Source: Xanthomonas sp. NCPPB 1128 (GTDB lineage Bacteria; Pseudomonadota; Gammaproteobacteria; Xanthomonadales; Xanthomonadaceae). From it: 64,000 bases of DNA. How positions within the stretch are numbered: position 1 is the stretch's first letter; the number at the start of each line of letters is the position of its first letter. The translations under genes and the position numbers were made by a program. The notes below the pieces were generated by a model that saw only the letters and a program-made list of their open reading frames with translations, was not told the DNA's origin and made no database searches. Location of the stretch: positions 1 through 64,000 of the forward strand of contig NZ_LFME01000017.1 of assembly GCF_001043115.1 (NCBI RefSeq), given 5' to 3'. Positions 53,187-62,199 of this stretch are shown here, in pieces.

Positions 53187-53974
53187 AGCGCGATGGTCCC
53201 GTGCAGGTACTGCACGGCCGCGCCGCGCACCTGCACGTGGTCCGGCAGCACCCGGCACTCCAGTTCACCGCCGCGCGCCGAGGCTTGCAACGCGCGCAGG
53301 TCCTGCTTGCCCAGGCGCTGCGCCCACAACGGCGCCAGCGCCGCATGGATCGAGCCGGTCACCGGATCCTCGGCGCCGCCGTTGGCCGGCCAGAAATAGC
53401 GCGACACGAAATCGTGGTCGCGGCCGGGGGCGGTGACCACGACATCACGCGGCGCCAGCGCCAGCATCCGCGCCAGGTCCGGCACCACCGCGCGCACCTG
53501 GGCTTCGTCCGCGTACACGGCGATGTAGGCCTGGTCGTTGCGGTATGCCGCCTGCGGCGCGATCGACAGCGTCTGCGCAAGCGCCTGCGGCACCGTCGCC
53601 AACACCGTCGGCGCCTGGTTCGGAAAGTGCAGGACGAAGCGCCCGTCGGCCTCGCGATCCACCGCCAGTTCGCCGACAGCCGCGGCGCGGAACCGCAACG
53701 GCAGCGGCGCCAGGCCCTGGGTGGCGACGACGAAGGCGCTGGCGAGGGTGGCATGGCCGCAGAACCCCACTTCGCGCAGCGGCGAGAACCAGCGGATCGC
53801 GAACGCGCCATCGGCTTCGCGCACGAAGAACGCGGTTTCCGACAGATTGTTCTCGCTGGCGATGGCCTGCATCAGCGCGTCCGGCAACCACGCCTGCAGG
53901 GGCACCACCGCGGCCGGGTTGCCGCGGAACCGCACCGTGGTGAACGCATCGACGATGAACAGCGGCAGTTGCAC
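53183..53974 (-). CDS. PhzF-family isomerase/epimerase-like protein
   Basis: A 263-residue cytoplasmic protein with the diaminopimelate-epimerase-like fold. N-terminal DAFTTVRFRGNPAAVV, the general acid/base E46 in SENNLSETAFF, and EDPVTGSIHAALAPLW near the C-terminus are family signatures. No phenazine genes are present, so the substrate is not phenazine precursor. It is the first gene of a two-gene unit with the EamA exporter and is divergent from a MocR regulator. Confidence 0.9.
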   Translation of the reverse strand: MQLPLFIVDAFTTVRFRGNPAAVVPLQAWLPDALMQAIASENNLSETAFFVREADGAFAIRWFSPLREVGFCGHATLASAFVVATQGLAPLPLRFRAAAVGELAVDREADGRFVLHFPNQAPTVLATVPQALAQTLSIAPQAAYRNDQAYIAVYADEAQVRAVVPDLARMLALAPRDVVVTAPGRDHDFVSRYFWPANGGAEDPVTGSIHAALAPLWAQRLGKQDLRALQASARGGELECRVLPDHVQVRGAAVQYLHGTIAL

Positions 53975-54081
53975 GCGCGGCCTCGGGAATCGGGGAGGGA
54001 CGCGGCCAGTGTGCGCCGGGGTGGGCGACCAGCACAGAGTCAGATACGCTGCAAATCGACCGATACAGATGAGGCCTGCGC

Positions 54082-55494
54082 ATGCGCCTGTACGAAGCCC
54101 TCGCCAGCCAGTTGCGCGAGCAGATCGCGCAGGGCACGTTGCGCGCCGGCGAGCGCCTGCCGTCGATCAGGCAACTGGCCGCCGGCCACGGCATCAGCGC
54201 CGCCACCGCGGTGCAGGCCTGCCTGCAGTTGGAACGCGAAGGCCGGGTGCAGGCACGGCCGCGCTCCGGCTACTTCGTGCGCGCCGCGACCACGCCGCAA
54301 CCGACCGGCACGAGCGCCACGACCCGGCGGCGCGCCGCTGGCGCGGTCGCCAATCCCGCGCTGCAAGGCGTGCTGGACATGCTCGCGCGCTCGGACCTGG
54401 TGCCGCTGCACACCGCCACGCCGGCGGCGGCGCTGCTGCCCGGCGCGCACCTGGCCAGCGCACTGGCGCGGCAACTGCGCCGCCAGCGCAGCGCCGCGCT
54501 CGACTACGCACCGCCGCAGGGCCACGCCGCACTGCGCCGGCAGATCGCGCAGCGCTACGCGCACTGCGCCACCGCCGTGGCCGCCGACGAAGTGGTGGTG
54601 ACCGCCGGCGCGATGGAGGCGATCAGCCTGGCGCTGCGCACCCTCACCGCGCCCGGCGACGTGGTGTTGGTCGAAACCCCGACCTACCACGGCATCCTGC
54701 AGGCGGTGGCGGCGCTGCGCCTGAAGGTGCTGGAAGTCCCCAACCGGCCGGGCCTGGGCATCGACGCCGCGCGCCTGGACGCGCTGCTGCAGCGCAGGCC
54801 GGCACGCGCCGCGGTGCTGGTGCCGAACTTCAACAATCCGCTCGGCAGCCTTACCCCCGACACGGCCAAGCGCAGCCTGCTCGACAGCTGCGCGCGCCAC
54901 GGCACGGTGGTGATCGAGGACGACATCTACGGCGAACTCGACTGGTCGGGGCAACGGCCCAGGCCGCTGCGCCATTTCGACACGCACGGCAACGTGATCA
55001 CCTGCGGCGCCTTCTCCAAAGTGCTGGCGCCCGGCCTGCGCGTGGGCTGGCTGCTCGGCGGCGCCTGGACCGACGCGCTGGTGCGCGCCAAGTACTTCTC
55101 CACCATCGGCGGCGCCAGCCTGCCGCAACTGGCCCTGGCCGACTACCTGCAGCGGCACGACCTGGAACGCCACCTGCGCAAGCTGCGCCGCACCCTGGCC
55201 GACAACGGCCAGCGCCTGCGCGAGGCGGTGTTGCGGCACTGGCCGGCCGGCACCCGCATCGGCGACCCGGCCGGCGGCCTGTCGCTGTGGCTGCAACTGG
55301 CCGACGCCGGCAGCGGCCAGGCCTTGTTCGAGGCCGCCCTCGCCGAGGGCATCGGCACCTCGCCCGGGCATCTGTTCTCCAGCCGCGGCGACTACGCCGA
55401 CCACCTGCGGCTGAGCTGCGGCCAGCCATGGAGCGAGCCGCTGGAACAGGCGATGCGACGGCTGGGCCACCTGGCCGCGCGGCTGCCGCGCTGA
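54082..55494 (+). CDS. MocR-type regulator (GntR HTH - aminotransferase fusion)
   Basis: A 470-residue MocR-family transcription factor. The N-terminal winged helix of GntR type (LPSIRQLAAGHGISAATAVQACLQLE) is joined through a linker to a fold-type I aminotransferase-like domain with the PLP lysine K313 (CGAFSKVLAPGLRVGW). These regulators sense PLP or an amino compound. GATAC appears twice at 54043 and 54062, a 19-base direct spacing, in the intergenic region, a possible binding site. It likely controls the divergent phzF-eamA genes. Confidence 0.9.
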   Translation: MRLYEALASQLREQIAQGTLRAGERLPSIRQLAAGHGISAATAVQACLQLEREGRVQARPRSGYFVRAATTPQPTGTSATTRRRAAGAVANPALQGVLDMLARSDLVPLHTATPAAALLPGAHLASALARQLRRQRSAALDYAPPQGHAALRRQIAQRYAHCATAVAADEVVVTAGAMEAISLALRTLTAPGDVVLVETPTYHGILQAVAALRLKVLEVPNRPGLGIDAARLDALLQRRPARAAVLVPNFNNPLGSLTPDTAKRSLLDSCARHGTVVIEDDIYGELDWSGQRPRPLRHFDTHGNVITCGAFSKVLAPGLRVGWLLGGAWTDALVRAKYFSTIGGASLPQLALADYLQRHDLERHLRKLRRTLADNGQRLREAVLRHWPAGTRIGDPAGGLSLWLQLADAGSGQALFEAALAEGIGTSPGHLFSSRGDYADHLRLSCGQPWSEPLEQAMRRLGHLAARLPR

Positions 55495-55640
55495 GCGCCG
55501 TCGTCCACGCAGCCAGGCGTTTCCTGCACCCGTGTCGACGCAGTGCCGGAGCTTGCGCACGCCGCACCGCCTGCACCGCGGCAGGTCCGCCGCCCTAGGA
55601 CAGGCCGCGGCGGACCTGCGCAAGGCGCTGGACGGAACGT

Positions 55641-56357
55641 CTACACCGCGACGGCCCTGGCCTCCCATTGCCGCAGGTCGACGCCGCGAATCAGCAGCCA
55701 CAGGCAGAACGTCGTCTCGCCCACCAGCACCGGCAACAGAATGCCGGGGCTGAGCATGCGAGCAACCGCGGGCGCCAGCAGCGCTGCAAACGAGGCCACC
55801 AGATAGCTGAGGCCGGCCAACACCATCAATGCGCCGACGAACCGGGGCAGGTAGCGCGAGCGCCAGGTCAACGTGCCGCTGACCAGGCAGGCAGCGCCGA
55901 AAAAGAGCAGGGCGATGTTGAAGCCGACCTCATGGCCCAGCAAAGCCAGCGAGGCCAACGCGGCCGCCTGGCGCGGCTCCTCGGCCGATGCGCTAGCGCT
56001 AGCCAGGGGCAGAACCAGTAGTTGGAACAGCTTACTGACCGCTTCCACCGCAAGCGACGCCATGTTCAACAACACGAACAACAGCGCCAACCCCTTACCG
56101 GCCGGCCGCAGCAGCATGTATTCGATCCACAGCTGCACCACCGCGATCAACGGTACGATCAGGTTCGCGGCCAGCCCAAGTTTCCACAATTGCGCGTGCT
56201 GCACGATGGCGTGGAGGGTGGCCAGATCGTCGCCAGGCACGACCAGAACGTTCGCCACATAACCTTCTGCCAAGCCGCCCAGGACGATGACGGCGAGATA
56301 GAGCGCGCCAGCGACACGTGCATAGAACTGCGGGCGACCTTGCATGTCGTACGCCAT
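55641..56357 (-). CDS. DUF4386-like membrane protein
   Basis: A 238-residue inner-membrane protein with six predicted helices (for example ALYLAVIVLGGLAEGYVA, LGLAANLIVPLIAVVQLW and FVGALMVLAGLSYLVASF), matching the DUF4386 family. The conserved N-terminal YARVAGALYLAVIVLGG is clear. ATG at 56357 (MAYDM); ATG 56345 is also possible. It is the last gene of a four-gene minus-strand run with 43 bases to the previous gene. Function unknown. Confidence 0.83.
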   Translation of the reverse strand: MAYDMQGRPQFYARVAGALYLAVIVLGGLAEGYVANVLVVPGDDLATLHAIVQHAQLWKLGLAANLIVPLIAVVQLWIEYMLLRPAGKGLALLFVLLNMASLAVEAVSKLFQLLVLPLASASASAEEPRQAAALASLALLGHEVGFNIALLFFGAACLVSGTLTWRSRYLPRFVGALMVLAGLSYLVASFAALLAPAVARMLSPGILLPVLVGETTFCLWLLIRGVDLRQWEARAVAV

Positions 56358-56400
56358 GACGTGTCCAGTGTTGCAGGAATGCGAGAGAGAGATCGCTCGG

Positions 56401-56862
56401 TCACCGCCAGCGGTCGGCGGGCGCACGCATGAACGTCGAGATGGCGTAGCGCCATGGGATCACGATCGGGAAGACCACGACCAGCAAGCAGGCCGAGAGC
56501 GTGGACCAGGTGCCGGCGTCCATCTGCTGGTGCAGCAATCGCGGCGCTGCAACGACACCGAGCCACACGAGCTTCCACACGATCTCGAACAGCAGCAGCG
56601 GCAGCATCTTGAGCGGGTGGCGAAGTCCGAGCACAGCCAGCAGCCCCATCGCGCCCAGCATGCACTGCACCACACCCTCCATCAGCTCCCAGCCGTCGTG
56701 CCGCAGCACGATACCCGGCCAGACCTGCACGCCCAGACCGATCACGAGCAGCAGATAGCCGGCGCGCAGGGCATACAACCGCCACAGCGGCACCACGTCG
56801 CGATCACGCGCGGACGCGGCACTGGCGCCGGCGACGGCGGGCGTCGTCTGGATCGCCATCAT
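56401..56862 (-). CDS. Small four-helix membrane protein
   Basis: A 153-residue inner-membrane protein with four predicted helices (about 31-48, 64-82, 85-105, 121-142) and a cytoplasmic N-terminus. I do not recognise a family. ATG at 56862 overlaps the stop of the previous gene (ATGA, 56859-56862), showing translational coupling. Its base composition looks less GC-rich than the neighbouring core genes. Confidence 0.78.
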   Translation of the reverse strand: MMAIQTTPAVAGASAASARDRDVVPLWRLYALRAGYLLLVIGLGVQVWPGIVLRHDGWELMEGVVQCMLGAMGLLAVLGLRHPLKMLPLLLFEIVWKLVWLGVVAAPRLLHQQMDAGTWSTLSACLLVVVFPIVIPWRYAISTFMRAPADRWR

Positions 56863-57074
56863 CCGACGTCCTTGAGAATCTTTTCGATGCCGTCGAGACG
56901 GAGATGGATGTCGCTCAGCGCCGCCTGGGTCTTCTCGGCCAGCTCGCGGCAGGCCTGGTTGTGATCGAGCTGCGCCTTGGCCTGCCGGACCGCGGCGAGA
57001 TAACGCATGCCGAAGATCAGCAGCACAGTGCCCAGCGGCAGGCAGATCGTCAAAAGGTACAGATGCTCCGACAA
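56859..57074 (-). CDS. PspB-like small membrane coiled-coil protein
   Basis: A 71-residue protein: one N-terminal transmembrane helix (LYLLTICLPLGTVLLIFG) followed by a charged helix that can form a coiled coil (KAQLDHNQACRELAEKTQ) and ends RLDGIEKILKDVG. Size, topology and the ending resemble PspB of the phage-shock system, but sequence identity was not tested. Tightly coupled to the next gene; 9 bases after the regulator gene. Confidence 0.75.
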   Translation of the reverse strand: MSEHLYLLTICLPLGTVLLIFGMRYLAAVRQAKAQLDHNQACRELAEKTQAALSDIHLRLDGIEKILKDVG

Positions 57075-57083
57075 GGCCGTCTC

Positions 57084-57395
57084 CTATTTCTCTACTTTGT
57101 CGGTCAGCGATGTCGCGGCATCGGCAATGACCGAGGGTGAAAGTTCGAGTCGAAAGGCGCTGAGCTCGAAGTAGTTGAGCGCCTTTCCGTCGTGCGACAG
57201 CTCGAGCTGGCTGGTCACCAGACCCGCCGCCTCCAGCTTGTTCAGATGCAAATGCAATAGCGGCCGACTGATGCCGACGTCCCGCGCCAGACGGCTGATG
57301 TAATTGCGGCCACCGGTCTGCAGCGCCGCGATGATCCTCAGCCGGTGCGGGTTGTCGAGCGCTGACAGCATCGCCAGCAATTGGTCTCCCGTCAT
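57084..57395 (-). CDS. Winged-helix (ArsR-like) transcriptional regulator
   Basis: A 103-residue single-domain regulator: LDNPHRLRIIAALQTGGRNY and ISRLARDVGISRPLLHLHLNKLEAAGLV form an ArsR/MarR-like HTH, followed by a short beta wing (SQLELSHDGKALNYFEL). It lacks the metal-binding cysteines of ArsR sensors. ATG 57395 is preferred because GAGGGGAG lies just before it (57397-57404); the ATG at 57410 falls within the palindrome. It is the first gene of the operon to 55641 and probably autoregulates it. Confidence 0.82.
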   Translation of the reverse strand: MTGDQLLAMLSALDNPHRLRIIAALQTGGRNYISRLARDVGISRPLLHLHLNKLEAAGLVTSQLELSHDGKALNYFELSAFRLELSPSVIADAATSLTDKVEK

Positions 57396-57407
57396 CACTC
57401 CCCTCTT

Positions 57408-57433
57408 CATGTGTCAGAAATATCTGACACATG
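57408..57433. promoter_or_regulatory. 26-bp perfect palindrome upstream of the winged-helix operon
   Basis: CATGTGTCAGA-AATA-TCTGACACATG: 11-bp perfect arms at 57408-57418 and 57423-57433 with a 4-base centre. It ends 13 bases before the preferred regulator start and has the length and symmetry of a dimeric repressor site. Confidence 0.85.
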
Positions 57434-57700
57434 AAAGGATGTCAAGCATCGCCGCAACAGCAAGCCGCTAACGAGCGAGATCGGAATGACTCGAGACGGA
57501 GACTCCCCTCTGCGCGTCAGGGCGTGACGGACGCAGCGCATGACTGTTCAAAACAGCACATGCCAGCCGCCCGAGCGGAAGCGGACGGCTGGATCCACGC
57601 AGCCACCCTTGCGTCGCGGCGATCGCCGCCGCGGTGCTATGGGGTCGCCGTCACGCGTCCGACGCGCAGTGTGGGCACAGCCGACGGCCGCCAGGCACGG

Positions 57701-57829
57701 CTACGGCGTGGCCGCGCCGATCGCCAGCGCCACGCAGGCGCCGAACAGGGTGCAGGCGAGCATCGCCAGGGGGCCGAGCGGGCTGCGCCAGCGCTGCCAG
57801 GGAAGCAGCAAGGTGCGACGGCAGGACAT
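57701..57829 (-). CDS. Possible 42-residue membrane peptide
   Basis: ATG at 57829, TAG at 57701. The sequence has a basic N-terminus (MSCRRTLLLPWQRWRSPLG) and one hydrophobic helix (PLAMLACTLFGACVALAIGA). A GGAG Shine-Dalgarno lies about 8 bases upstream. Too short to assess by family; it may be a real small membrane protein or chance. Confidence 0.4.
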   Translation of the reverse strand: MSCRRTLLLPWQRWRSPLGPLAMLACTLFGACVALAIGAATP

Positions 57830-58131
57830 GGCGCGGCTCCGGTCCAGTGACGTGGGGATGGCGAACACTGCGCAATCTAGCCAGCCCCCGTCTCAGCAGG
57901 CGCGAACGCGATCGCACAACCGCATGTCGGACGCTGCGGCGCCCCTGTTTGTTTACGAGACCGACCATGCGGCGGCCGTCGTGGTCACCGGCCTGTCATG
58001 TGCGCGGCCGGCAAGGGCGCGCGGCCTGCGTCGCTCGCCTGCAGGCGCCCCGCCATCGGGCAGCGCGGCCTGGGCGACCGCGCGGAGGGCATGCGACGCC
58101 ACCGGCAGCGCATCCCCCGGCGCCCTGCCGC

Positions 58132-58160
58132 CCGGCGGTCCGCGGTGCGCGGACCGCCGG
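58132..58160 (-). terminator. Strong hairpin after fghA (no U-tract)
   Basis: Perfect 13-bp arms CCGGCGGTCCGCG / CGCGGACCGCCGG with a 3-base loop (58145-58147), beginning 12 bases past the fghA stop codon. No T-run follows, so it is terminator-like or RNA-protective. Confidence 0.7.
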
Positions 58161-58172
58161 CGGATCGCGCGC

Positions 58173-59003
58173 TCAGTCCTGCAGCGCGCGCGCGTGGAAG
58201 GCGATGTGTTCGCCGATGAAGCTGCCGATGAAGTAGTAGCTGTGGTCGTAGCCGGGCTGCACGCGCAGGGTCAGCGGATAGCCGGCAGCCTCGGCAGCGG
58301 CTTGCAGCAACTGCGGACGCAACTGCTTCTCCAGGAACTCGTCGCCACCGCCCTGGTCGATCAGCAACGGCAGGCGCTCGCTGGCGCTGCCGATCAGCGC
58401 GCTGGCGTCGTATGCCTGCCATTGCGCACGGTCCTCGCCCAGATACGCGGCGAAGGCCTTCTCGCCCCACGGCACCTGGGTCGGCGCCACGATCGGCGAG
58501 AACGCCGACACGCTGCGATAGCGGCCGGGGTTCTTCAGCGCGATCACCAGGGCACCGTGGCCGCCCATCGAATGCCCGCTGATCGCGCGCCGGCCGTTGT
58601 GCGGGAACTGCGCCTCGATCAGCGCCGGCAGTTCCTGCACCACGTAGTCGTACATGCGGTAGTGCGCGGCCCACGGCGCCTGGGTGGCGTTGACGTAGAA
58701 GCCGGCACCCTTGCCGAGGTCGTAGCCCTCGGCGTCGGCGACCTGCTCGCCGCGCGGGCTGGTGTCGGGCGCGACCACGATCACCCCGTGCTCGGCCGCA
58801 TAGCGCTGCGCGCCGGTCTTGGTGATGAAGTTCTGCTCGGTGCAGGTGAGGCCGCTGAGCCAGTACAGCACCGGCAGTTTGGCGTGCTCGGCCTGCGGCG
58901 GCAGGTACACGGCCACCTGCATGGCGCAGCCGAGCACGGCCGAGTCGTGGCGATAGACGTCCTGCCAGCCGCCGCAGCAGGCGTGGTGTTCGATGCGTTC
59001 CAT
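58173..59003 (-). CDS. fghA: S-formylglutathione hydrolase FghA
   Basis: A 276-residue alpha/beta hydrolase of the esterase D family that converts S-formylglutathione to formate and glutathione, the last step of the glutathione-dependent formaldehyde pathway. The nucleophile S145 is in [10 protein letters not shown]; the N-terminal [14 protein letters not shown] and C-terminal [10 protein letters not shown] (catalytic His near 254) are hallmarks. ATG 59003. Fourth gene of the frmR-adhC-gfa-fghA set. Confidence 0.95.
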   Translation of the reverse strand: MERIEHHACCGGWQDVYRHDSAVLGCAMQVAVYLPPQAEHAKLPVLYWLSGLTCTEQNFITKTGAQRYAAEHGVIVVAPDTSPRGEQVADAEGYDLGKGAGFYVNATQAPWAAHYRMYDYVVQELPALIEAQFPHNGRRAISGHSMGGHGALVIALKNPGRYRSVSAFSPIVAPTQVPWGEKAFAAYLGEDRAQWQAYDASALIGSASERLPLLIDQGGGDEFLEKQLRPQLLQAAAEAAGYPLTLRVQPGYDHSYYFIGSFIGEHIAFHARALQD

Positions 59004-59094
59004 GGGGAGTTCCGAATTGTGGGCCTGCGGCCGCGAGCGGCCGCAGGCGGAGATGCCGCGACGCGTCGACCGGCGACGCGCGCGGCAGCGGGCT

Positions 59095-59667
59095 TCAGTG
59101 CAGCACGCCGTTCTTGCGCGCCACGTGGGTGGAGATCGCGTCCATCAGCGGCGGCGACAGGCAATCGTACGGTTCCAGCTGCAGTTCGCGCAGGCGATTG
59201 CGTATTCCATCCATCGCCTCCGGACGGGTGCCGCTCTCGATGATCGAGGACACGAACGCGGCGAAGCCCGGCGCCGACCATCCCTGCTGCGGCGACAGTT
59301 CCGTATGCACGAAATCCAGGCCGTAGAACGGGTGCTCGGTGTTCTCGATGCGGCCGTACATGTGCACGCCACACCCGGTGCAGGCGTGACGGCGGATCGT
59401 CGCGCTCTCGTCCACCACCTTGAGCTTCTCCTCGTGCGCGGTCACCTTCACCTTGTCGCGCGCCACCACCGCCACCACCGAGAAGGTCGCGCCCTTCGGC
59501 TTCCAGCACTTGGTACAGCCGCAGGCATGGTTGTGCGCGGTCTGCGCGCCCACGTCCACCACCACCTTGTCGCTGGCGCAATGGCATTCCAGGGTGCCGC
59601 CCTGGAACTGCTCCGCGCCGGCACGCACGCCGGCATCCACCGACGGATGAATCGTCACAGTACTCAT
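59095..59667 (-). CDS. gfa: S-(hydroxymethyl)glutathione synthase Gfa
   Basis: A 190-residue zinc protein that accelerates joining of formaldehyde and glutathione. Cysteine ligands are visible at 28, 30, 49, 51, 54, 96 and 99 (ECHC, CGCTKC, CTGC). Family length and C-terminus ([12 protein letters not shown]) agree. ATG 59667 has a GGAGGGGG Shine-Dalgarno. It lies 70 bases after adhC and 91 before fghA. Gfa activity in vivo is debated for some homologues, so its catalytic need is less sure than its identity. Confidence 0.92.
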   Translation of the reverse strand: MSTVTIHPSVDAGVRAGAEQFQGGTLECHCASDKVVVDVGAQTAHNHACGCTKCWKPKGATFSVVAVVARDKVKVTAHEEKLKVVDESATIRRHACTGCGVHMYGRIENTEHPFYGLDFVHTELSPQQGWSAPGFAAFVSSIIESGTRPEAMDGIRNRLRELQLEPYDCLSPPLMDAISTHVARKNGVLH

Positions 59668-59737
59668 CTTGCCCCCTCCCGGGTTCGTTGCGTCGCTGCA
59701 ATGCGCGGAAACGGCCGCGCGCCGGACTGACCTGCGG

Positions 59738-61163
<1,426 letters not shown>

Positions 61164-61179
61164 GCGGGATGGCCCCAGG

Positions 61180-61202
61180 AACTATACTGGGGGATAGTAT
61201 GC
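61180..61202. promoter_or_regulatory. FrmR-type operator
   Basis: On the plus strand ACTATACTGGGGGATAGTAT (61181-61200): inverted ATACT/AGTAT arms around a G-tract, like the known FrmR operator form. It lies 18 bases upstream of frmR. Confidence 0.85.
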
Positions 61203-61488
61203 CTGCGGCCGGCAAAAGGGAACGCCCGAGCCGCGCCGACGCTCCACCAGATCGCCCCCAGCGGCCGCCGGACACCGCACCAGCGCAGGTGCCGGCGCAT
61301 GGCAACGCATGTCAGCACAGGACACGAACCGGCCATGTTCGCGCCGCCGGCACTGCCTATGATGGCCAGGCGTTCAAGCGCGGGCCCCGGCTCCGGCGGC
61401 CACGTCCCTGGCCGCCCCCAGTTCCAGGCAGCCGCGGCCACGTCTAGACTGGGCGACTCCCGTGTGGCCGCCCCTCAAGATCGTGGAC
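61203..61488. other. Gap between frmR and the OmpR-type regulator
   Basis: About 290 bp of divergent intergenic DNA apart from the FrmR operator. It should hold the promoter of the two-component genes. No other structure was recognised. Confidence 0.4.
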
Positions 61489-62199
61489 ATGAAATCCTTC
61501 ATTCTGGTCGTCGACGACGACCCGGATCTGCGCCGACTCATCAGCGAGTTCCTGAGCGAACACGGTTATCAGGTGGACACCGCCGAGACCGTGGCGGAGA
61601 TGCGCCTGCGGATGGCCGAGCGCCAGCCGGACCTGGTGATCCTGGACGTGATGATGCCCGGCGAGGACGGCCTCAGCGCCGCCCGCCAGCTCGCCAGCGA
61701 GCGCGGCGCGCCCGCGGTGATCATGCTCAGCGCGCTGGGCAGCGACACCGACCGCATCATCGGCCTGGAGGTGGGCGCCGACGACTACCTGGCCAAGCCG
61801 TGCAACCCGCGCGAGCTGCTGGCGCGGGTGCGCGCCCTGCTGCGGCGCAGCCAGGCGGCGACGCTGCCACCGGAAGCCCGTGGCAACGTCTACGAGTTCG
61901 CCGGCTGGCGGCTGGACGTGATCCGCCGCGACCTGCGCGACCCCACCGGCATCTTCATCAACCTCTCCGACGGCGAGTTCGCGCTGCTGCGCACCTTCGT
62001 CGAGCACCCGCAGCGTGTGCTCAGCCGCGACCAACTGCTCGACTACGCGCGCGGCCGCGACACCGAGGTCTACGACCGCGCCATCGACAGCCAGATCAGC
62101 CGCCTGCGCCGCAAGATCAACGAGCGCGTGCAGACCGAACTGATCCGCACCGTGCGCAACGAGGGCTACATGCTGCTGCCGAGCGTCGCCCGCCTGTGA
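61489..62199 (+). CDS. OmpR-family response regulator
   Basis: A 236-residue two-component regulator. The receiver shows the acidic D9-D11 cluster, phospho-acceptor D53 (LVILDVMMPGEDG) and the conserved Lys in LAKPCNP; the winged helix has LSDGEFALLRTFVEHPQRVL and AIDSQISRLRRKI. ATG 61489 gives a standard N-terminus (MKSFILVVDDDPDLRR); an upstream GTG adds nine residues. Its stop overlaps the GTG start of the kinase gene. The regulated genes are unknown; frm genes are divergent but have their own repressor. Confidence 0.9.
   Translation: MKSFILVVDDDPDLRRLISEFLSEHGYQVDTAETVAEMRLRMAERQPDLVILDVMMPGEDGLSAARQLASERGAPAVIMLSALGSDTDRIIGLEVGADDYLAKPCNPRELLARVRALLRRSQAATLPPEARGNVYEFAGWRLDVIRRDLRDPTGIFINLSDGEFALLRTFVEHPQRVLSRDQLLDYARGRDTEVYDRAIDSQISRLRRKINERVQTELIRTVRNEGYMLLPSVARL

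Larger units (their letters stand above)
57434..58172. other. Gap of about 740 bp holding only a possible tiny gene and a hairpin
   Basis: No gene of normal length was supported on either strand between the winged-helix operon and fghA. It holds the candidate 42-residue gene (57701-57829) and a hairpin near 58132-58160, listed separately. Confidence 0.5.

Noticed and set aside
57431-57850. Plus-strand frame beside the palindrome as a divergent gene
   Set aside because: Low-complexity residues, no ribosome-binding site and no motif.
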